Source: Halopseudomonas aestusnigri (GTDB lineage Bacteria > Pseudomonadota > Gammaproteobacteria > Pseudomonadales > Pseudomonadaceae). Taken from it: a stretch of 64,000 bases of DNA. The first letter of the stretch is position 1; every line of letters begins with the position of its first letter. The stretch spans positions 317,023 to 381,022 of the forward strand of contig NZ_NBYK01000001.1 of NCBI RefSeq assembly GCF_002197985.1, in the 5' to 3' direction. A program made the position numbers and the translations under genes. The notes under the pieces were generated by a model, which searched no databases, was not told where the DNA came from, and was given only the letters and a program-made list of their open reading frames with translations. Positions 59,465 to 64,000 of the stretch are shown one piece after another.

Positions 59465-60730
59465 ATGAGCGTTGAACAGGTAGCGGTATACATGACCGAG
59501 CTGGGGCAGAAGGCCCGCAAGGCCTCGCGCGTGATTGCCCGCACCCCGACCGCCGTCAAGAATGCTGCCCTGCTGGCTACCGCCGAGGCGATTGAAGCGG
59601 CCGCCGAGCGTCTGGTTGCAGCCAATGAGCTGGACCTGCAGGCCGGCCGCGACAACGGCCTTGATGAGGCGATGCTCGACCGTCTGGCGCTCACGCCGGC
59701 CCGTCTGGCCGCTATGGTCGAAGGCTTGCGCCAGGTGGCGGCACTTCCCGACCCGGTGGGCGCCATTCGCGACATGAAGTTTCTGCCTTCGGGCATCCAG
59801 GTTGGCAAGATGCGCGTGCCGCTCGGTGTGATCGGCATCATCTATGAGTCGCGTCCGAACGTGACCGTCGAGGCTGCCAGTCTGTGCCTCAAGTCCGGCA
59901 ATGCCTGCATTCTGCGTGGTGGTTCCGAGTCCATCCATTCCAACCGAGCGATCGCCGAGTGCCTGCGTGAAGGGCTGGCGGCAGCGGGTCTGCCCAACGA
60001 GGTCGTGCAGGTGGTGGAAACCACCGATCGCGCCGCCGTGGGTGCGTTGATCACCATGCCCGAATACGTTGACGTGATCGTGCCGCGCGGCGGCAAGGGC
60101 CTGATCGAGCGCATCAGCAAGGACGCGCGTGTGCCGGTGATCAAGCACCTGGACGGCATCTGCCACGTCTATGTCGATGACCGCGCCGATTTCGACAAGG
60201 CCGAGGCTATCGTCATCAATGCCAAGACCCACCGCTATGGCGTTTGTAACGCGATGGAGACGCTGCTGGTTAACCAAGCCGTCGCCGAGCCGTTCCTCAA
60301 GCGTGTTGCCCCGCTCTATGCCGCCAAGGGCGTTGAGCTGCGCGGCTGTGCGGCGACCTGTGCGTTGCTGCCGGAGGTGGTCGCAGCGACCGAGGAGGAC
60401 TGGTCGACCGAGTATCTGGCGCCGATTCTGTCGATCCGCATCGTTGCCGACATGGACGCCGCGATTGAGCACATCAACATCTACAGTTCGCAGCACACCG
60501 ATGCGATGGTCTCGGAAGATTACACCCGTGCCCGTCGGTTCATTGCCGAAGTGGATTCCAGTTCGGTGATGATCAACGCCTCGACCCGCTTTGCCGACGG
60601 CTTCGAGTATGGTCTGGGTGCGGAGATCGGTATTTCCACCGACAAGATTCACGCTCGCGGTCCGGTTGGCCTGGAAGGGTTGACCAGCGAGAAGTACGTG
60701 GTGTTCGGTGACGGCCATATCCGTCAGTGA
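59465..60730 (+). CDS. proA: Gamma-glutamyl phosphate reductase
   Basis: ProA (421 residues) reduces gamma-glutamyl phosphate in proline synthesis. It has an aldehyde-dehydrogenase-like fold: [24 protein letters not shown] for substrate, [11 protein letters not shown], the catalytic Cys in [13 protein letters not shown], and [26 protein letters not shown] at the end. It is followed closely by nadD. Confidence 0.97.
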   Translation: MSVEQVAVYMTELGQKARKASRVIARTPTAVKNAALLATAEAIEAAAERLVAANELDLQAGRDNGLDEAMLDRLALTPARLAAMVEGLRQVAALPDPVGAIRDMKFLPSGIQVGKMRVPLGVIGIIYESRPNVTVEAASLCLKSGNACILRGGSESIHSNRAIAECLREGLAAAGLPNEVVQVVETTDRAAVGALITMPEYVDVIVPRGGKGLIERISKDARVPVIKHLDGICHVYVDDRADFDKAEAIVINAKTHRYGVCNAMETLLVNQAVAEPFLKRVAPLYAAKGVELRGCAATCALLPEVVAATEEDWSTEYLAPILSIRIVADMDAAIEHINIYSSQHTDAMVSEDYTRARRFIAEVDSSSVMINASTRFADGFEYGLGAEIGISTDKIHARGPVGLEGLTSEKYVVFGDGHIRQ

Positions 60731-60740
60731 GCCGTTATTG

Positions 60741-61379
60741 ATGCGCCGTGTCGGCCTGCTTGGCGGCACCTTTGATCCGGTGCATTTCGGGCATTTGCGC
60801 AGTGCGGTTGAAGTGTGCGAGCAGCTGCAGCTGGATGAGCTGAGGCTGATCCCAAGTGCGCGTCCACCGCACCGCGGAATGCCGGGAGCCACAGCTGCAC
60901 AGCGATTGCGGATGGTGGAGCTGGCGCTGGGGCAGGGTGGCGGCCTGCAGGTGGATGATCGGGAGCTGCAGCGTGAACGCCCGTCCTATACGGTAGAAAC
61001 ACTGGAATCGCTGCGCCAGGAACTGGGATCGGACGTGGCTCTGTTCATGGTGCTGGGCTGGGATGCCTTCTGCGGGCTGCCGAGTTGGCACCGCTGGGAG
61101 TCGCTGCTGGAGTTGGCCAATCTGGTTGTGCTGCAGCGCCCTGATTACGACCTCGAAGTGCCGGAGGTGCTCAAGGATTTGCTGGCTGCGCGCAGCTCAG
61201 ACCAGCCCGAGCGCAGCCACGGGCAGATCATCTGCCTGTCGCAGACGCCGCTGGCAATCTCGGCAACCCATATTCGCACGTTGGTAGGCAGCGGCGCGTC
61301 GCCGCGTTTTCTGTTGCCGGATGCGGTGCTTGACTATATTGAAAACGAAGGGCTGTATCGGCCCTCTACTAAGGATTGA
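60741..61379 (+). CDS. nadD: Nicotinate-nucleotide adenylyltransferase
   Basis: NadD (212 residues) makes deamido-NAD+ from nicotinate mononucleotide. Motifs are [15 protein letters not shown] near the start, [15 protein letters not shown], and ISATHIR near the C-terminus. The frame begins in proA, but the ATG at 60741 ([15 protein letters not shown]) matches the family. It lies 10 bp after proA. Confidence 0.95.
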   Translation: MRRVGLLGGTFDPVHFGHLRSAVEVCEQLQLDELRLIPSARPPHRGMPGATAAQRLRMVELALGQGGGLQVDDRELQRERPSYTVETLESLRQELGSDVALFMVLGWDAFCGLPSWHRWESLLELANLVVLQRPDYDLEVPEVLKDLLAARSSDQPERSHGQIICLSQTPLAISATHIRTLVGSGASPRFLLPDAVLDYIENEGLYRPSTKD

Positions 61380-61387
61380 AAATCTAC

Positions 61388-61744
61388 ATGCAGATTGAAG
61401 AACTGGTTCAGTTGGTGGTCGACGCGCTCGAAGAGCTGAAGGCCAAGGACATCGTCAAGATCGATGTGCGCGAACACACCAGCGTTACCGACTACATGAT
61501 TATCGCCAGCGGCAGCTCCAACCGTCAGGTCAAGGCGCTGGCAGACAACGTCGTGGAGAAGGCCAAGGATGCCGGCCGTCAACCGATGGGCGTGGAGGGC
61601 AAGGAGTCTGGCGAGTGGGTGCTGGTCGATCTGGCCGATGTGGTCGTGCACATCATGCAGCCGGCTACCCGCGAGTTCTATGACCTTGAGCGCCTGTGGC
61701 AGAGCGCTGAATCGCGTCGGGCACAGCACCAGCCGACGGAGTAA
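61388..61744 (+). CDS. rsfS: Ribosomal silencing factor RsfS
   Basis: RsfS (118 residues) binds L14 and keeps 50S subunits from joining 30S during starvation. It matches the DUF143/Iojap family: [37 protein letters not shown] and [17 protein letters not shown] chose ATG at 61388, with AAGGA upstream, over TTG at 61376. It lies between nadD and rlmH, an order conserved across bacteria. Confidence 0.96.
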   Translation: MQIEELVQLVVDALEELKAKDIVKIDVREHTSVTDYMIIASGSSNRQVKALADNVVEKAKDAGRQPMGVEGKESGEWVLVDLADVVVHIMQPATREFYDLERLWQSAESRRAQHQPTE

Positions 61745-61750
61745 GCGACC

Positions 61751-62218
61751 TTGCGCCTTCGCCTGATCAGCGTGGCCTCACGCATGCCGCGCTGGGTCGA
61801 GGACGGCTATCAGGAGTACGCCAAGCGCATGCCGCCTGACTTGCCTCTGGAGCTGGTCGAGATCCCGTTGACGACCCGCGGCAAGAATGCCGACGTGGCG
61901 CGCCTGATGCGCCGTGAGGGCGAGCAGATGCTGGCTGCAGTGCAACCGGGGGAACGGATCGTGACTCTGGAGGTCAATGGTCGCGCCTGGTCTACCGAAA
62001 CGCTGGCCGAGCAGTTGGAAAGCTGGCGGCTGGACGCGCGCAACGTGAACCTCATGGTAGGTGGCCCCGAAGGGCTGGCCGAGGAGGTCGCGGTGCGCAG
62101 CGATCAGCGCTGGTCGCTGTCGCCGCTGACGTTGCCGCATCCGTTGGTGCGTATCCTGCTGGCGGAGCAGCTGTACCGGGCCTGGACCATTCTCAATCGT
62201 CATCCCTATCACAAGTGA
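61751..62218 (+). CDS. rlmH: 23S rRNA pseudouridine-1915 methyltransferase RlmH
   Basis: RlmH (155 residues) methylates pseudouridine 1915 in helix 69 of assembled 70S ribosomes. It is a small SPOUT protein with the knot motifs [13 protein letters not shown] and [24 protein letters not shown]. The start is TTG, with GGAG about 10 nt upstream and the [10 protein letters not shown]-terminus. It ends 3 bp before mrdA. Confidence 0.95.
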   Translation: MRLRLISVASRMPRWVEDGYQEYAKRMPPDLPLELVEIPLTTRGKNADVARLMRREGEQMLAAVQPGERIVTLEVNGRAWSTETLAEQLESWRLDARNVNLMVGGPEGLAEEVAVRSDQRWSLSPLTLPHPLVRILLAEQLYRAWTILNRHPYHK

Positions 62219-62221
62219 TTC

Positions 62222-64000
62222 ATGGCCAAGCCGATTCACCTGAAAGACCATAACCATGATGCCCGTATCGTCCAGCGTCGCCTGATTCTGGCTGCGGTGT
62301 TCATTCTGGGGCTGGTTGGCGCGCTGGTTGCGCGGATGTATTACCTGCAGGTGACCCAGTACGAGTATCACTCGACGCTGTCCGAGAACAACCGGGTCCA
62401 TGTTCAGCCCATTCCGCCGACTCGCGGTCGTATCTACGACCGTAACGGCGTGGTGCTGGCGGAGAATCGGCCCAGCTTCAGTCTGACCATTACCCGTGAC
62501 CGGGTTGAGGATCTGCCGGCCACCTTCGAGCTGCTCAAGTCCCTGCTCGAACTCAGCGAGGAGGACGCCGCGCAGGCAGAACGCCGGCTATCTCAGGCAC
62601 GTCGCCCGTTCGAGTCGGTGCCGGTGATGTTCGAGCTGACCCAGGAACAGATTGCGCGTATTGCGATCAACCAGTTCCGCCTGCCCGGTGTCGACGTTCA
62701 GGCGAGCTTCGTGCGTTATTACCCCTTCGCCGATCACTTTGCCCATGCTCTGGGTTATGTTGGGCGTATCAACGAGCAGGAGCTCAAGTCAATTGATCCG
62801 GTCGCCTATGCCGGCACCCACTACATCGGCAAAACCGGTATCGAACGGTATTACGAGCAGCTGCTGCACGGCACCGTCGGCTATGAGGAAGTGGAAACCA
62901 ATGCCCGCGGCCGCGTGCTGCGGGTGCTCAATCGTACCGATCCGATTCCCGGCCGCGATCTGACCCTGGAGCTGGACGTCAAGCTTCAGCAGGTGGCAGA
63001 GGAGGCGCTGGGTGATCGGCGTGGCGCGGTAGTGGCTATCGACCCTGCCACCGGCGGGGTGCTGGCCTTTGTCAGCAAGCCCGGTTTTGACCCCAATCTG
63101 TTCGTGACCGGCATCAGCTATGCCGATTACGGCGCCTTGCGTGATTCGCTCGACCAGCCGCTGTTTAACCGGGTGCTGCGGGGCCAGTATCCGCCGGGCT
63201 CGACGATCAAGCCGATTGTTGCGCTGGCGGGTCTGGATGCGGGCGTGGTAACCCGTACCAGCCGGGTCTATGACCCTGGCTTTTATCAACTGCCCAATGT
63301 CAGCCACAAATACCGCAACTGGAATCGCTCAGGGGACGGCTGGGTTGATATGTCCTATGCCATTGCCCGTTCCAACGATACCTACTTTTACGATCTGGCC
63401 AACAAGCTGGGCATTGATCGGATGCACGATTTCATGAGTCAGTTCGGGATCGGTCAGCGTGTATCGATCGACATGTACGAAGAGGCTGCCGGGCTCATGC
63501 CGTCCAGTAGCTGGAAGCGCACCAAGTACCGCCAGCCCTGGTATCCGGGGGAAACCCTGATTGCCGGCATTGGCCAAGGGTACATGCTGGCTACTCCGCT
63601 GCAGCTGGCCCAGTCCACTGCATTGATTGCCAGTCGCGGTGTCTGGCACCGCCCGCGGCTGTTGAAGAACGCCGAAGGCGTGCTGCCGGACGAATCCGAG
63701 ACCCCGCCGAATATTCAGCTGCGCAACCCCGCAGACTGGGATTTCATTACCCAGGCCATGCAGGATGTCATGCAGTCGCCCCATGGAACTGCGAGGGCTG
63801 CAGCCGCAGGCGCGACCTACAACATGGCAGGCAAGAGCGGTACTGCGCAGGTGGTTGCGATTGCCCAGGGTGAGCGGTACGACTCCGCGGCGCTGCGTGA
63901 GCGACATCGCGACCATGCCCTGTTTGTCGGTTTTGCACCGACCGAAAATCCCATGATCGCGGTGGCTGCCCTGGTCGAGAATGGTGAGGGTGGCGGCCGG
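62222..64000 (+). CDS. mrdA: Penicillin-binding protein 2 (C-terminus cut by window edge)
   Basis: The first 593 residues of PBP2 are visible. This transpeptidase works with RodA to elongate the cell wall. It has a short cytoplasmic N-terminus, one membrane helix (about 20-44), a periplasmic dimerization domain (TRGRIYDRNGVVLAENRPS), and the transpeptidase domain with SxxK (Ser327 in PPGSTIKP), SxN (Ser384 in ARSNDTYF) and KSG (Lys538 in AGKSGTAQ). It begins 3 bp after rlmH. The remaining C-terminus, usually about 40-60 residues, lies outside the window. Confidence 0.96.
   Translation, partial: MAKPIHLKDHNHDARIVQRRLILAAVFILGLVGALVARMYYLQVTQYEYHSTLSENNRVHVQPIPPTRGRIYDRNGVVLAENRPSFSLTITRDRVEDLPATFELLKSLLELSEEDAAQAERRLSQARRPFESVPVMFELTQEQIARIAINQFRLPGVDVQASFVRYYPFADHFAHALGYVGRINEQELKSIDPVAYAGTHYIGKTGIERYYEQLLHGTVGYEEVETNARGRVLRVLNRTDPIPGRDLTLELDVKLQQVAEEALGDRRGAVVAIDPATGGVLAFVSKPGFDPNLFVTGISYADYGALRDSLDQPLFNRVLRGQYPPGSTIKPIVALAGLDAGVVTRTSRVYDPGFYQLPNVSHKYRNWNRSGDGWVDMSYAIARSNDTYFYDLANKLGIDRMHDFMSQFGIGQRVSIDMYEEAAGLMPSSSWKRTKYRQPWYPGETLIAGIGQGYMLATPLQLAQSTALIASRGVWHRPRLLKNAEGVLPDESETPPNIQLRNPADWDFITQAMQDVMQSPHGTARAAAAGATYNMAGKSGTAQVVAIAQGERYDSAALRERHRDHALFVGFAPTENPMIAVAALVENGEGGGR

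Overview
This 64 kb window is GC-rich core chromosome from a gammaproteobacterium of the Pseudomonas lineage. The evidence is a DUF2065-hisZ-purA run after hflKC, retS beside purD, rhdA with a CQTHHR loop beside psd, and aroQ-accB-accC beside dsbD. A Halopseudomonas or other marine/saline Pseudomonas relative is a reasonable guess but not proven. I see no prophage, insertion sequence, integrase, CRISPR array or rRNA operon. Nearly every base is explained by about 59 protein genes and two tRNAs. The left edge cuts psd and the right edge cuts mrdA (PBP2).

Layout. 1-9 kb: psd, rhdA, an HDOD gene divergent from motAB, rsgA, orn, queG. 7.8-20.9 kb: a long same-strand series nnrD-tsaE-amiB-mutL-miaA-hfq-hflX-hflK-hflC, then DUF2065, hisZ and purA. 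This is the classic gammaproteobacterial amiB/mutL/miaA/hfq/hflXKC superoperon. 21.1-21.3 kb: two tandem tRNA-Leu(CAG). 21.5-31 kb: rnr, rlmB, rpsF-rpsR-DUF2232-rplI, dnaB, ygiQ. 31.2-45 kb, almost all on the minus strand: retS, purD, purH, fis, dusB, a DUF3426 gene, prmA, accC, accB, aroQ, dsbD and a chemoreceptor. 47.5-53.8 kb: DUF2333, NUDIX, SUI1-like, MATE, GAF-GGDEF, cmoM, ppa, GNAT. 54-64 kb: mpl-ubiX, a MaoC-like dehydratase, a LON-domain protein, DedA, mpg, proA, nadD, rsfS, rlmH, mrdA. From memory, the gene order matches three blocks that lie apart in P. aeruginosa (about PA4957-4928, PA4856-4840, and PA403x plus PA4020-4003).

Functional themes are translation and RNA quality control (hfq, rnr, orn, rlmB, rlmH, rsgA, hflX, rsfS, prmA, miaA, queG, dusB, cmoM), purine synthesis (purA, purH, purD), fatty-acid initiation (accBC), envelope and peptidoglycan (amiB, mpl, mrdA, psd, dedA) and lifestyle switching (motAB, retS, a GGDEF enzyme, a chemoreceptor).

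The part gene annotation does not explain is intergenic. A family of heptad repeats, all of the form AGCT/AGCY plus three variable bases, occurs at five or more non-coding sites. Two are perfect nine-copy arrays, upstream of rpsF and mpl. The others are degenerate arrays in fis-purH, purD-purH and prmA-accC, and in the last two the copies form inverted pairs enclosing a second hairpin. Two strong hairpins on opposite strands, after rplI and after purD, share an identical 12-nt tail. There are also dyads over the probable -10 elements of two divergent promoters, and a 19-codon mini-ORF with a good ribosome-binding site. I found no clearly new multi-gene system.
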